Shown here piece by piece: positions 1 through 8,781 of a stretch of DNA of 64,000 bases. Each line of letters opens with the position of its first letter. The first letter of the stretch is position 1. Location of the stretch: the NCBI RefSeq assembly GCF_004791025.1, contig NZ_SRUO01000011.1:142464-206463 (forward strand), given 5' to 3'. A program made the position numbers and the translations under genes. The stretch is from Mesorhizobium sp. M4B.F.Ca.ET.203.01.1.1 (GTDB lineage: Bacteria > Pseudomonadota > Alphaproteobacteria > Rhizobiales > Rhizobiaceae). The notes under the pieces were generated by a model. That model was not told the DNA's origin, did not search any database, and saw only the letters and a list, made by a program, of their open reading frames with translations.

Positions 1-227
1 CCTCCTGACAGTGGTTTTCCGCGGTTCACGGAACTCTACCGCCAAAGGAATGATGCCGGAAAGCGCGAAATCGATTGAAAGTCGCGCCGCGGGGCCGGCT
101 CGCCGAGTCTTGATCGGGTCAATCGCTCCGGTCGCATTTCCGCAACGCCAAGCATCGCCGCCTGGATGCAAATGCTTTGCTCCGCCCAGTTCCAGGAATA
201 CCGCTGCACGGTTTTCCTGGAATTGCT
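1..227. other. Intergenic sequence downstream of pgk
   Basis: No gene is supported here. Short open frames exist but have no family resemblance and no ribosome binding site. Near position 210 there is a short stretch (ttttcctggaattgct) that matches the end of the REP-like element at 38614-38716, so a remnant of that dispersed repeat is likely. No clear terminator with a T tract is seen for pgk. Confidence 0.5.
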
Positions 228-1424
228 TCAGCGCTTCAGCACCTCGACGCCGGGCAGCGGCTTGCCTTCCATCCACTCCAGGAAGGCGCCGCCGGCGGTC
301 GAGACATAGGTGAAGTCGTCGGCGACGCCGGCGTGATTGAGCGCGGCCACCGTATCGCCGCCGCCGGCCACCGAGACCAGCTTGCCGGCCTTGGTGCGTT
401 CGGCGGCGTGCTTTGCAGCCGCCACCGTGGCGCGGTCGAAAGGCTCGATCTCGAAGGCGCCGAGCGGGCCGTTCCAGACCAACGTGGCGGCGCGGTCGAT
501 CCAGTCGCCGACGGCCTTCACGGTCTTTTCGCCGACGTCGAGGATCATGCCGTCGGCCGGCACGTCCGATATGGCGACGGTCCCGCTGGCGGCGCCGGCC
601 TTGAACTCCTTCGCCACGACGCCGTCGGCCGGCAGGATGATGGCGCAGCCGGCTTCGGCCGCCTCGATCATGATCTGCTTGGCAGTGGCGGCAAGATCAT
701 GCTCGCAGAGCGACTTGCCGACGGCGGTGCCGCGCGCGGCCAGGAAGGTGTTGGCCATGCCGCCGCCGATGACCAGCGCGTCGACCTTCTTCACCAGGTT
801 CATCAAGAGGTCGATCTTGGTCGAGACCTTGGCGCCGCCGACGATGGCGACGACCGGGCGGACGGGATTGCCGAGGCCCTTTTCCAGCGCATCGAGCTCG
901 GCCTGCATGGTGCGGCCGGCGAAGGCCGGCAACAGATGCGCCAGGCCTTCGGTCGAGGAATGGGCGCGGTGCGCGGCGGAAAAGGCGTCGTTGACGAAGA
1001 TGTCGCCGTTGGCGGCGAGCTTCTCGGTGAAGGCCGGGTCGTTCTTCTCCTCGGCCTTGTAGAAGCGGGTGTTTTCCAAAAGCAGCACATCGCCCTTGTC
1101 CATGGCGGCGACGGCGCTGCCCGCTACGTCGCCGATGCAGTCGGCGGCGAAGCCGACGGGCCGGCCGAGCACGTGCGCCGTGGCGCCGGCGATCGGCTCC
1201 AGCGAGAATTCGGGCGTGGGTCCGTCCTTGGGACGGCCGAAATGGGCAAGCAGGATGACCTTGGCGCCCTTGCCGGACAGTTCGGCGATGGTCGGCGCGA
1301 TGCGCTCGATGCGGGTGACGTCGGTGACCTTGCCGTCGGCGACGGGAACGTTGAGGTCGACGCGCACCAGCACGCGCTTGCCGGAGATGTTGCCGATGTC
1401 GTCCAGTGTCTTGAAGCCGGCCAT
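228..1424 (-). CDS. pgk: Phosphoglycerate kinase
   Basis: Cytoplasmic glycolytic and gluconeogenic enzyme that transfers phosphate between 1,3-bisphosphoglycerate and ADP. The 398-residue product has the family length. It begins MAGFKTLDDIGNISGKRVLVR, contains the substrate-binding RVDLNVP segment near residues 18-24, the VNDAFSAAHRAHSS stretch typical of the family, and the C-terminal glycine-rich VAGGGDTVAAL nucleotide-site motif. The open frame extends 19 codons upstream, but that extension is arginine-rich and unlike the family, so the ATG at 1424 behind AAAGGGACC was chosen. It lies on the same strand as gap and tkt, as in other rhizobia, with the antiporter between. Very sure of function. 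Confidence 0.97.
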   Translation of the reverse strand: MAGFKTLDDIGNISGKRVLVRVDLNVPVADGKVTDVTRIERIAPTIAELSGKGAKVILLAHFGRPKDGPTPEFSLEPIAGATAHVLGRPVGFAADCIGDVAGSAVAAMDKGDVLLLENTRFYKAEEKNDPAFTEKLAANGDIFVNDAFSAAHRAHSSTEGLAHLLPAFAGRTMQAELDALEKGLGNPVRPVVAIVGGAKVSTKIDLLMNLVKKVDALVIGGGMANTFLAARGTAVGKSLCEHDLAATAKQIMIEAAEAGCAIILPADGVVAKEFKAGAASGTVAISDVPADGMILDVGEKTVKAVGDWIDRAATLVWNGPLGAFEIEPFDRATVAAAKHAAERTKAGKLVSVAGGGDTVAALNHAGVADDFTYVSTAGGAFLEWMEGKPLPGVEVLKR

Positions 1425-1526
1425 GCTGGTCCCTTTCCGCGAAAATCGCGGGGACCTTACCCGCCAACGGCGACGATGCAAGGCCCGCGTGGAAGCGCGC
1501 GCGCAAAATGATGTAGGCGCGTAAGA

Positions 1527-3416
1527 TCAGCTTTCGCTTGTTGCCTTTTGCGCAGCCGGTTCGGGCGTCGAGGGCTGTTCGGGCGGCGCTTCGACGGCAG
1601 GCGCCTGCGCCGGCTTGCGCCAGCCGCGGACGAAGGCGGCGATGCGGTCGCGGATCTCGCCGGCGCTCAGGAACACCGGTACGCGCGCCACCGGCGCGGT
1701 CGGCTCGAAGGACAGGCCGAGGCCGATGATCCGCCCCTTGTCGTCGACGTCGCGCACGATGAGCTCGATCGGTCCGATCAGCACCCGGTCGGCATATTCG
1801 GGATGGCCGCCGAGCCGCTCCGTCACCAGGGCGCCGACGGTCAGCTTGCGCTCGGCCTCGGTCAGGCCCGGCCCATAGGCAGCCTCCAGTTCCTCGGCCA
1901 AGCGCGTCGGATCGAGCGCGAAGGCGCCGAAGAAGTCCGCGTCCTCCGGATCGACCACGGCGCGGCTGGCGAACAGCTTGTCGAGCAGGCGCGGATAGCG
2001 GTCCGGCACGAAGATGTAGACCTGGTCGCCGGCGGCCAGCCGGCCCATGTCCTGGAAGCGCATCGAGCGGCCGTCGCGCAGCACCAGCGAGGGCCGCGCC
2101 CAGCGCGGGATGCGCTCGCCGCGCGCCACCGGGCTGCCCGGCGCCACGCGATAGGCGAGCAGCTCGTGATGGGCCGAGCCCGGCAGTTCGAGCTCGACCT
2201 TGTCGAGCGGCCCGAGCCGCGCCGGCACGATGAGGCCGAGGCGGCGCGCCAGCGGCCCGACGGTCCAGCCCTGCACGACCAGCGATACCAGCACGATGAT
2301 GAAGGCGGTGTTGAAGATGACGCGGCCGTTTTCCAGGCCGCCGAGCAGCGGCGTGATGGCAAGCAGGATAGAGACCGCGCCGCGCAGTCCGACCCAGGAG
2401 ACGAAAGCCACCTCGGGCCGCGGCAGGCGGAACGGGACAAGGCAAAGCCAGACGGCGACCGGCCGCGCCACGAAGATCAGGAACAGGCCGAGCAGGACCG
2501 CCGGCACCAGGATCGCCGGAAACTGCGAGGGCGTGGCGAACAGGCCGAGGATCAGGAACATGATGATCTGCGCCAGCCATGACATGCCGTCCTGGAAGCG
2601 CTTGAGGATGGTGACGGCGCGGATGTCGGAATTGCCCGCTATCAGGCCGGCGAGGTAGACCGCCAGGAAACCGGAGCCGCCAATGGCGCCGGCGGCGGCG
2701 AACACCATCAGCGACAGCGTCAGCACGAAGATCGGCAGCAGGCCGTGGTCGAGGTTCAGCCGCTCGACAAGGCGCACGATGGCGAGGCCGCCGAGAATGC
2801 CGACGACGGCGCCGACACCCATGTTGAGCAAGAAGCCGAGCGCGAGGTTGGTGACCAGCACATTGGCCTCGGGATTGGCGTGGGCGGCGATGATCTCGAC
2901 CAGGGTGATGGTGAGGAAGATGGCGATCGGGTCATTGGTGCCCGATTCCACCTCGAGCGTCGCGCGCACGCGCTCGCGCAAATTGATCTCGCCGGCGCGC
3001 AGCAGAAAGAACACCGCAGCCGCATCGGTCGAGGCGACGGCGGCGCCGAGCAGGAAGGATTCCAGCCAGGTGAGGTCGAGCAGGTAATAGGCGGCGGCGC
3101 CGAACAGGCCGGTGGTCAGGATGACGCCGACGGTCGCCAGCGACAGCGCCGGCCCGGCTGCCTGGCGCAGCGCATTGAGCGGCGTGCCGAAACCGGAATC
3201 GAACAGGATGACGGCCAGCGCCAGTGAGCCGGCAAAATAGGCCAGCCTTGCGTTGTCGAATTCGATGCCGAGGCCGTCGGTTCCGGTCGCCAGACCGATG
3301 CAGAGGAAGAGAAGCAGGAGGGGAGCGCCGAAGCGAAAGGCGATCAGGCTCGAAAACGCGGCGGCAACGACAAGGGCGGTGCCGACCAGCGTTACAAGAT
3401 AGATCGCATGCTCCAT
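1527..3416 (-). CDS. K+/H+ antiporter, CPA1 family (NhaP2/CvrA-like)
   Basis: Inner-membrane cation/proton antiporter of 629 residues. The first roughly 390 residues are a run of about 12-13 hydrophobic segments of the Na+/H+ exchanger type, including the conserved ASTDAAAVF stretch near residue 130 and the ESGTNDPIAIF stretch near residue 157, whose Asp residues carry the transported ion. The C-terminal 230 residues are soluble and resemble the regulatory TrkA-C/CorC-like tail of NhaP2 (cell volume regulation protein A), with LPGSAHHELLAYRV and a LTVGALVTERLGGHPEYADRV stretch. It sits between gap and pgk on the same strand but is probably transcribed separately. Potassium rather than sodium as substrate is inferred from NhaP2 similarity. 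Confidence 0.88.
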   Translation of the reverse strand: MEHAIYLVTLVGTALVVAAAFSSLIAFRFGAPLLLLFLCIGLATGTDGLGIEFDNARLAYFAGSLALAVILFDSGFGTPLNALRQAAGPALSLATVGVILTTGLFGAAAYYLLDLTWLESFLLGAAVASTDAAAVFFLLRAGEINLRERVRATLEVESGTNDPIAIFLTITLVEIIAAHANPEANVLVTNLALGFLLNMGVGAVVGILGGLAIVRLVERLNLDHGLLPIFVLTLSLMVFAAAGAIGGSGFLAVYLAGLIAGNSDIRAVTILKRFQDGMSWLAQIIMFLILGLFATPSQFPAILVPAVLLGLFLIFVARPVAVWLCLVPFRLPRPEVAFVSWVGLRGAVSILLAITPLLGGLENGRVIFNTAFIIVLVSLVVQGWTVGPLARRLGLIVPARLGPLDKVELELPGSAHHELLAYRVAPGSPVARGERIPRWARPSLVLRDGRSMRFQDMGRLAAGDQVYIFVPDRYPRLLDKLFASRAVVDPEDADFFGAFALDPTRLAEELEAAYGPGLTEAERKLTVGALVTERLGGHPEYADRVLIGPIELIVRDVDDKGRIIGLGLSFEPTAPVARVPVFLSAGEIRDRIAAFVRGWRKPAQAPAVEAPPEQPSTPEPAAQKATSES

Positions 3417-3569
3417 CCGGAATTGCCCCTCAAATCCGCCTCCCTCCCCGCTTTACGGCAGAGTGGGGCGAAGACATGACCAGTGCAAGGCGGCAGCGTG
3501 GTTTTTTGCTCCTATGGGGCTGATTTCCGGAGCTTTTGCCGCTTGGGGCGCCAGCCCGGCCCGCAAACG

Positions 3570-3595
3570 AAAAACGCCCGGCCGAAGCCGGGCGT
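3570..3595 (-). terminator. Rho-independent terminator of gap
   Basis: Read on the minus strand, a 9-bp GC stem (ACGCCCGGC with its complement) closed by a TTCG loop is followed by a run of five T. It lies 31 bp beyond the gap stop codon. This is a textbook intrinsic terminator. Confidence 0.9.
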
Positions 3596-3625
3596 CTGGT
3601 CTGGAAAGATCGAAGTCCGCCGCGA

Positions 3626-4636
3626 TCAGGCGATGGTCTTGCCGAAGGCGACCGCGGTGTCGCCCATGCGGTTGGAGAAGCCCCATTCATTGTCGTACCA
3701 GGAGAGCACCGACACGAAGTTGCCGTCCATGACCTTGGTCTGGTCGAGGGCGACGATCGAGGAATGCGGATCGTGGTTGAAGTCGATCGAGACATTCGGG
3801 TGATGGGTAACGGCGAGCACGCCCTTCAGCTTGCCCTTGGAGGCGGCGCTCACCGCTTCGTTGATCTCCTGCGCGGTGGTCGAGCGCTTGGCGATGAACT
3901 TGAAGTCGACGACCGAGACGTTCGGGGTCGGCACGCGGATCGAGATGCCGTCGAGCTTGCCCTTGAGGTCGGGCAGCACCAGGCCGATCGCCTTGGCTGC
4001 ACCGGTCGAGGTCGGGATCTGCGACAGCGCCGCCGCGCGGGCGCGGTAGAGGTCCTTGTGCATGGTGTCCAGCGTCGGCTGGTCGCCGGTGTAGGAGTGG
4101 ATCGTCGTCATCATGCCCTTCTCGATGCCGACGGTCTCGTGCAGCACGGCGGCGAGCGGCGCCAGGCAGTTGGTGGTGCAGGACGCGTTCGAGATGACGA
4201 TGTGGTCCTTGGTCAGCTTGTCGTGGTTGATGCCGTAGACGACGGTGAGGTCGGCGCCTTCGGCCGGCGCCGAGACGATGACACGCTTGGCGCCGGCGGT
4301 GAGATGCGCCGCCGCCTTGTCGCGGGCGGTGAAGATGCCCGTGCACTCGAGCGCGATGTCGACGCCGAGTTCCTTCCACGGCAGCTGGGTCGGGTCCTTG
4401 ATGGCGGTGACCTTGAACTTCTCCGAGCCGACCGAGATCTGATCGCCGTCGACCGTCACTTCATGCGGGAAGCGGCCATGCACGCTGTCGTAGCGCAAGA
4501 GATGCGCATTGGTCTCGACCGGGCCGAGGTCGTTGACGGCGACGACGTCGATGTCCTTGCGGCCGGATTCATGGATGGCTCGCAGGATGTTGCGGCCGAT
4601 ACGGCCGAATCCGTTGATGGCAACTCTGACGGTCAT
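3626..4636 (-). CDS. gap: Glyceraldehyde-3-phosphate dehydrogenase (type I)
   Basis: Cytoplasmic enzyme that oxidises glyceraldehyde-3-phosphate to 1,3-bisphosphoglycerate with NAD(P)+. The 336-residue product has the family length. The N-terminal Rossmann motif GFGRIGR is at residues 9-15 and the active-site ASCTTNCLAP places the catalytic Cys at 153. The start at 4636 is preceded by GGGAGAGA. It lies between tkt and the antiporter on the minus strand and has its own terminator at 3570-3595, so it is probably transcribed alone or with tkt. Nothing is unusual. Confidence 0.97.
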   Translation of the reverse strand: MTVRVAINGFGRIGRNILRAIHESGRKDIDVVAVNDLGPVETNAHLLRYDSVHGRFPHEVTVDGDQISVGSEKFKVTAIKDPTQLPWKELGVDIALECTGIFTARDKAAAHLTAGAKRVIVSAPAEGADLTVVYGINHDKLTKDHIVISNASCTTNCLAPLAAVLHETVGIEKGMMTTIHSYTGDQPTLDTMHKDLYRARAAALSQIPTSTGAAKAIGLVLPDLKGKLDGISIRVPTPNVSVVDFKFIAKRSTTAQEINEAVSAASKGKLKGVLAVTHHPNVSIDFNHDPHSSIVALDQTKVMDGNFVSVLSWYDNEWGFSNRMGDTAVAFGKTIA

Positions 4637-4797
4637 GTTTCTCTCCCTGGGAGCTGGAAGGCGATTGGGTCCGCAGCTTCATAGCGGCGGACGGGCGAAG
4701 AATCCAGCCTTGGAAGGCTTGGATTTAAATCGATTAGGTTGGGCCAGCCCGCCAAGGCGGCCATGCTTGGTTTTGACGGGCTCGCTTGGCTCAACCC

Positions 4798-6789
4798 TTA
4801 CTTGCCGTGCAGGCGGGCTTCCGCCGCTTTCGCCGCCGCTTCGGCGGTGATGCCGAAATGCGGATAGAGCTGCTCGATGGTGCCCGAGGCACCGAAGCCG
4901 GTCATGCCGACAAAGATGCCATCGCTGCCGATAATATGGTCCCAGCCCTGGCGGATGCCGGCTTCGATTGCGACCTTCACCTTCGCATTGCCGATCGTCT
5001 TCCTGCGGTAGTCGTCGCTCTGCTGGTCGAACAGTTCGAAGCAGGGCACCGAGACGACGCGGGTCGGGTGGCCGTGCTGCTGCAGCAACTCACGCGCGCC
5101 GAGCGCGACCTCGACCTCGGAGCCGGTGGCGAAGATGGTCACCGCCGCCTCGCCGTTCGCCGCGGCGAGCTCATAGGCGCCGGACGCGCTGAGGTTCTTC
5201 TCGCTGTGCTCGGTGCGAACGGTCGGCAGGTTCTGGCGGGTCAGCGCCAGCGTCGACGGCGTCTTTTCGGATTCGAGCGCCAGCTGCCAGCACTCCGCCG
5301 TCTCGACCGCGTCGGCCGGGCGAAAGACGTTGTGGTTGGGGATGGCGCGAAGCGCTGCCACATGCTCGACCGGCTGGTGCGTCGGACCGTCCTCGCCGAG
5401 GCCGATCGAGTCATGGGTCATGACGAAGATCGAGCGGATGCCCATCAGCGAGGCGAGGCGCATCGAGGGACGGGCATAGTCGGAGAAGCACAGGAACGTG
5501 CCGCCATAGGCGATCAGGCCGCCATGCAGCGTCAGGCCGTTGATCGCCGCCGCCATGCCATGCTCGCGGATGCCGTAGTGGACATAGCGCTGGCCATAGT
5601 CGTCAGGGGTGATGTTCTTGGTCTGGCTGGTCTTGGTGTTGTTGGAGCCGGTCAGGTCGGCCGAGCCGCCGATGGTTTCCGGCACCGCGCCGTTGATGAC
5701 TTCCAGCGCCATTTCCGAGGACTTGCGGGTGGCGACCTTGGGCTTGTCGGCCGAGAGCTTCTTCTTGTAGTCGGCAATGACGCTGTCGAAGTTCGACGGC
5801 AGCTTGCCGGAGATGCGGCGCTCGAACTCGCCCTTCAGCGTGGCGTCCGCCTTGGCGAGACGGCCCTCCCAATCGGCGCGGGCCTTGGCGCCGGCCTGGC
5901 CGGCGGCGCGCCAGGCGTCGAGGATGTCGGCGGGAACCTCTAAGGGCGGCGAATCCCAGCCGAAGAATTTGCGCGCGCCGGCGATTTCCTCGGCGCCGAG
6001 CGGCGAGCCGTGCGCCTTGTTGGTGCCGGCCTTGGTCGGAGCGCCGAAACCGATGGTGGTCTTGCAGGCAATCATCGTCGGCTTGTCGGAATGGCGCGCC
6101 GCCTCGATGGCGTAGGCGATGGCTTCCGGATCGAAGCCGTCGATGTGGGTGGCGTTCCAGCCGGAGGCCTGGAAGCGGGCGACCTGGTCGGTGTTGTCGG
6201 CGAGCGACACCGGGCCGTCGATCGAGATGTTGTTGTTGTCCCACAGCACGATCAGCTTGTTGAGCTTGAGATGCCCGGCGAGCGCGATGGCCTCCTGGGA
6301 GACGCCCTCCATCAGGCAGCCGTCGCCGGCCAGCACATAGGTATAATGGTCGACGAGGTCCTTGCCGAAGGCGGCGTTCATGATGCGCTCGCCGAGCGCG
6401 AAGCCGACCGAGTTGGCGAGGCCCTGGCCGAGCGGGCCGGTCGTCGTCTCGATGCCGGCGGCATGGCCATATTCGGGGTGACCGGCGGTCTTCGATCCGA
6501 GCTGGCGGAAATTCATGATCTGGTCGAGGGTCATGTCCTCGTAGCCGGTCAGATAGAGCAGCGAATAGAGCAGCATCGAGCCGTGGCCGGCCGACAGGAT
6601 GAAACGGTCGCGGTCGGCCCAGTGCGGGGCCTTGGCGTCGAATTTCAGGAAGCGGGTGAACAGCACCGTGGCGATGTCGGCGCAGCCCATGGGCAGGCCC
6701 GGGTGGCCGGAATTCGCCTTCTCGACGGCGTCCATGGAAAGGAAACGGATCGCATTGGCCATCCGGTCATGTTGTTCACGCGAGGTCAT
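4798..6789 (-). CDS. tkt: Transketolase
   Basis: Thiamine-diphosphate enzyme moving two-carbon units between sugar phosphates in the pentose phosphate pathway. The product of 663 residues matches the family. The N-terminal part carries the substrate His region near NSGHPGLPMG, the thiamine pyrophosphate motif starting GDGCLMEG and ending DNNN, and the central pyrimidine-binding IREHGMAAAINGL. The open frame runs 117 codons further upstream, but the ATG at 6789 has an excellent GGAGGAAG ribosome site and gives the family start MTSREQHDRMANAIRFLSMD. gap follows 161 bp downstream on the same strand. Confidence 0.96.
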   Translation of the reverse strand: MTSREQHDRMANAIRFLSMDAVEKANSGHPGLPMGCADIATVLFTRFLKFDAKAPHWADRDRFILSAGHGSMLLYSLLYLTGYEDMTLDQIMNFRQLGSKTAGHPEYGHAAGIETTTGPLGQGLANSVGFALGERIMNAAFGKDLVDHYTYVLAGDGCLMEGVSQEAIALAGHLKLNKLIVLWDNNNISIDGPVSLADNTDQVARFQASGWNATHIDGFDPEAIAYAIEAARHSDKPTMIACKTTIGFGAPTKAGTNKAHGSPLGAEEIAGARKFFGWDSPPLEVPADILDAWRAAGQAGAKARADWEGRLAKADATLKGEFERRISGKLPSNFDSVIADYKKKLSADKPKVATRKSSEMALEVINGAVPETIGGSADLTGSNNTKTSQTKNITPDDYGQRYVHYGIREHGMAAAINGLTLHGGLIAYGGTFLCFSDYARPSMRLASLMGIRSIFVMTHDSIGLGEDGPTHQPVEHVAALRAIPNHNVFRPADAVETAECWQLALESEKTPSTLALTRQNLPTVRTEHSEKNLSASGAYELAAANGEAAVTIFATGSEVEVALGARELLQQHGHPTRVVSVPCFELFDQQSDDYRRKTIGNAKVKVAIEAGIRQGWDHIIGSDGIFVGMTGFGASGTIEQLYPHFGITAEAAAKAAEARLHGK

Positions 6790-7047
6790 GCTTCCTCCGG
6801 GGTGGGGGTTTGAGGCCCTGGGAAAGGCCTGGAAAGGGTGCGCGACACATAGCAGGCGCGGCCCTTGAGTCAACAAATCGGTGCGTTTTTGCCGGGCTTG
6901 TGATGGCCCCGGCAGACCTACATTAGCGTTAGCGGGGGACAGTCGCGAGAGCTTTATTGACGTTGCCTTCACACGGCGCCTAATGTTTCCTGGATAACGC
7001 GTTCTGAACGCGAACGATTCGGTGATGGGCAGGGTGCAGGACGAGCC

Positions 7048-7320
7048 ATGACCGGGGAAACGACGCTCAAGGAAGTCATCGCCAGGCTGGGCAAAGCCAT
7101 TGAAGGCCTGGAAAACGCCGTCGCGGCCAAGCTCGAGCACGAGCGCGACTATTCGGAGGCCGAGGCGGAGGTGCAGCGCATGAACGCCGACCGCTCAAGG
7201 CTGGCGCAGGAACTCGACAATTCCGAAGCGCGCGCCGAGCGGCTGGAAGACGCCAACAAGGAAGTATCGCGCCGGCTGGTGACCGCCATGGAAACCATCC
7301 GCGCGGTGTTGGACAGGTAG
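7048..7320 (+). CDS. Small coiled-coil protein, DUF4164-like
   Basis: A 90-residue, highly charged, almost wholly helical protein with heptad-like spacing of Leu and Ala (for example LENAVAAKLEHERDYSEAEAEVQ), so a coiled coil is likely over its full length. It resembles the DUF4164 family of rhizobia, which is usually found directly before zapA, as here with a 4-bp gap. Its function is unknown; the pairing with zapA hints at a role in cell division or envelope structure, but that is inference. It is divergent from tkt with a 258-bp spacer. Confidence 0.8.
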   Translation: MTGETTLKEVIARLGKAIEGLENAVAAKLEHERDYSEAEAEVQRMNADRSRLAQELDNSEARAERLEDANKEVSRRLVTAMETIRAVLDR

Positions 7321-7324
7321 GCCA

Positions 7325-7690
7325 ATGGCACAGGTCACGGTTTCCATCGACGGCAAGCAGTACCGCATGGCTTGCGACGAGGGCCAGGAAGAGCACCTGA
7401 TCGACTTGGCCGAGCGCTTCGACCGCTATGTCGCGCATCTCAAGGACTCGTTCGGCGAGATCGGCGACCAGCGGCTGACGGTGATGGCCGGCATCATGGT
7501 CATGGACGAGCTTTCGGAGCTGCAGAAGCGCGTCAAGGGCATGGAAAGCGAAGTGCTGACGCTGCGCAAGACGCGCGACGACGCGCTGGCCAAGGCCGGC
7601 AAGAGCGACGGCGTGCTGACCGACGCGCTGGGCGCGCTGGCCCAGCGCATGGAAGACCTGGCGACGACGCTGGCGGTCAAGAAGGCCTGA
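7325..7690 (+). CDS. zapA: Cell division protein ZapA
   Basis: ZapA binds FtsZ and bundles its filaments at the division site. The 121-residue product starts with the ZapA globular head (MAQVTVSIDGKQYRMACDEG, then LIDLAERFDRYV) and continues with the helix RLTVMAGIMVMDELSELQKRV, followed by a coiled-coil tail. It follows the DUF4164-like gene by 4 bp and is surely in the same operon. In many alphaproteobacteria 6S RNA and a 5-formyltetrahydrofolate cyclo-ligase come next; here a peroxiredoxin follows instead. Confidence 0.92.
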   Translation: MAQVTVSIDGKQYRMACDEGQEEHLIDLAERFDRYVAHLKDSFGEIGDQRLTVMAGIMVMDELSELQKRVKGMESEVLTLRKTRDDALAKAGKSDGVLTDALGALAQRMEDLATTLAVKKA

Positions 7691-7862
7691 GCCCCGAGGC
7701 GGCAGAAATTCCTGCCGGATTTGCCGAGAAAAGATGAAAATTTTTCATCGCCGACGCCATTCCCGGCGGCCTGCGCCGTATGAAGCCTGCCTTTGGAGTG
7801 GTAGAGATTGCGAGCGGTGCCGGCGCGGCATGCCGGCGGCAGTCAAAGGGTAGGGACATGTC
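7691..7862. other. zapA-peroxiredoxin spacer with palindrome
   Basis: No coding sequence is supported. At 7733-7749 lies a near-perfect inverted repeat, GATGAAAA and its complement around one T, which could be an operator or, with its A/T run, a weak terminator. At about 7822-7844 a GC-rich inverted repeat (GCCGGCGCGGCATGCCGGC) also occurs. 6S RNA would be expected in this position in rhizobia but was not recognised. Confidence 0.4.
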
Positions 7863-8522
7863 ATGAGTCTTCGGATCAACGATATCGCGCCGGATTTCAC
7901 GGCCGAAACCACGCAAGGGACGATCAGCTTCCATCAATGGATCGGCGACGGCTGGGCGGTGCTGTTCAGCCACCCGAAGAACTTCACTCCGGTCTGCACG
8001 ACCGAGCTCGGCACCATGGCCGGGCTGGAGGGTGAGTTCAAAAAGCGCAACGTCAAGATCATCGGCATTTCCGTCGACCCGGTCGCCAGCCACGACAAGT
8101 GGCAGGCCGACATCAAGACGGCGACCGGCCAGGAGGTGAAATACCCGCTGATCGGCGACAAGGACCTCGCGGTCGCCAAGCTCTACGAGATGCTGCCGGC
8201 CGGCGCCGGCGAGAGCTCGGAAGGCCGCACGCCGGCCGACAACGCCACGGTGCGTTCGGTCTATGTCATCGGGCCGGACAAGAAGATCAAGCTGGGGCTG
8301 ACCTATCCGATGACCACGGGCCGCAACTTCGACGAGATCCTGCGCGTCATCGATTCCATCCAGCTGACGGCCAAGCACCAGGTGGCGACGCCGGCGAACT
8401 GGAAGCAGGGCGAGGATGTCATCATCACCGCCGCGGTTTCCAACGAGGACGCGATCAAGCGCTTCGGCGCCTTCGATACGATCCTGCCGTATCTGAGGAA
8501 GACCAAGCAGCCTTCGGCGTGA
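7863..8522 (+). CDS. 1-Cys peroxiredoxin (Prx6 type)
   Basis: Thiol peroxidase that reduces hydrogen peroxide and organic peroxides. The 219-residue product has the Prx6 length, the peroxidatic motif NFTPVCTTELG (Cys near residue 45), and the long C-terminal extension of the 1-Cys group (ATPANWKQGEDVIITAAVSNEDA). No resolving Cys in the C-terminal half is visible, consistent with the 1-Cys class. The start at 7863 follows a GGGTAGGGAC ribosome site. The gene stands alone and ends before a REP-like pair and a shared terminator. Confidence 0.92.
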   Translation: MSLRINDIAPDFTAETTQGTISFHQWIGDGWAVLFSHPKNFTPVCTTELGTMAGLEGEFKKRNVKIIGISVDPVASHDKWQADIKTATGQEVKYPLIGDKDLAVAKLYEMLPAGAGESSEGRTPADNATVRSVYVIGPDKKIKLGLTYPMTTGRNFDEILRVIDSIQLTAKHQVATPANWKQGEDVIITAAVSNEDAIKRFGAFDTILPYLRKTKQPSA

Positions 8523-8530
8523 GCCCTTTT

Positions 8531-8580
8531 CCTTCTCCCCGTGAACGGGGAGAAGGTGCCCGAAGGGCGGATGAGGGGCG
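8531..8580 (+). repeat. REP-like palindromic element, copy 1
   Basis: Contains the hairpin CTTCTCCCCGTGAACGGGGA followed by AAGGTGCCCGAAGGGCGGATG and AGGGG. A related element in opposite orientation lies at 8651-8705. Dispersed elements of this type, located between genes, are common in Mesorhizobium-like genomes. Confidence 0.75.
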
Positions 8581-8650
8581 GCGCTGCGTTCGGCTGTGAT
8601 TGCGCCGAAACCTTCGTAGGTCGTTCTGAAAGGAAAACCTCGCGGCGTGG

Positions 8651-8705
8651 GCGCTGCCCCTCATTGTCCTGCCGGACATTTCTCCCCGTATAGTGACGGG
8701 GAGAA
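8651..8705 (-). repeat. REP-like palindromic element, copy 2 (inverted)
   Basis: Read on the minus strand it repeats the order of copy 1: a CTCCCCGTcac...ACGGGGAG hairpin, then a TGTCCGGCAGGACA hairpin and ATGAGGGGCAGCGCC. It therefore forms a head-to-head pair with the copy at 8531-8580, about 70 bp apart. The second hairpin differs in sequence but keeps its pairing, which suggests that structure is conserved. Confidence 0.75.
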
Positions 8706-8732
8706 AGGGCTGGACCGCCGCTTTGGCCAAAC

Positions 8733-8763
8733 AAAAGGCGGCGCCGGAGCGCCGCCTTTTTTT
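8733..8763. terminator. Bidirectional terminator between peroxiredoxin and rpoH
   Basis: An 8-bp stem GGCGGCGC with its complement around a CGGA loop is flanked by AAAA on one side and TTTTTTT on the other, so it can act in both directions. It lies 18 bp before the stop codon of the convergent rpoH. Confidence 0.9.
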
Positions 8764-8781
8764 ATTTCTGCCTTGAGCCTA

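Noticed and set aside
697..2580. Very long minus-strand frame crossing pgk and the antiporter
   Set aside because: It is an alternative frame of two well-conserved genes on the same strand; its translation is Arg/Ala/Gly-rich with no family resemblance, as usual in high-GC DNA.
7691..7862. 6S RNA after zapA
   Set aside because: This is the usual place in alphaproteobacteria, but I could not draw the long closing stem with central bubble from the sequence. A covariance-model search with the 6S model would decide.
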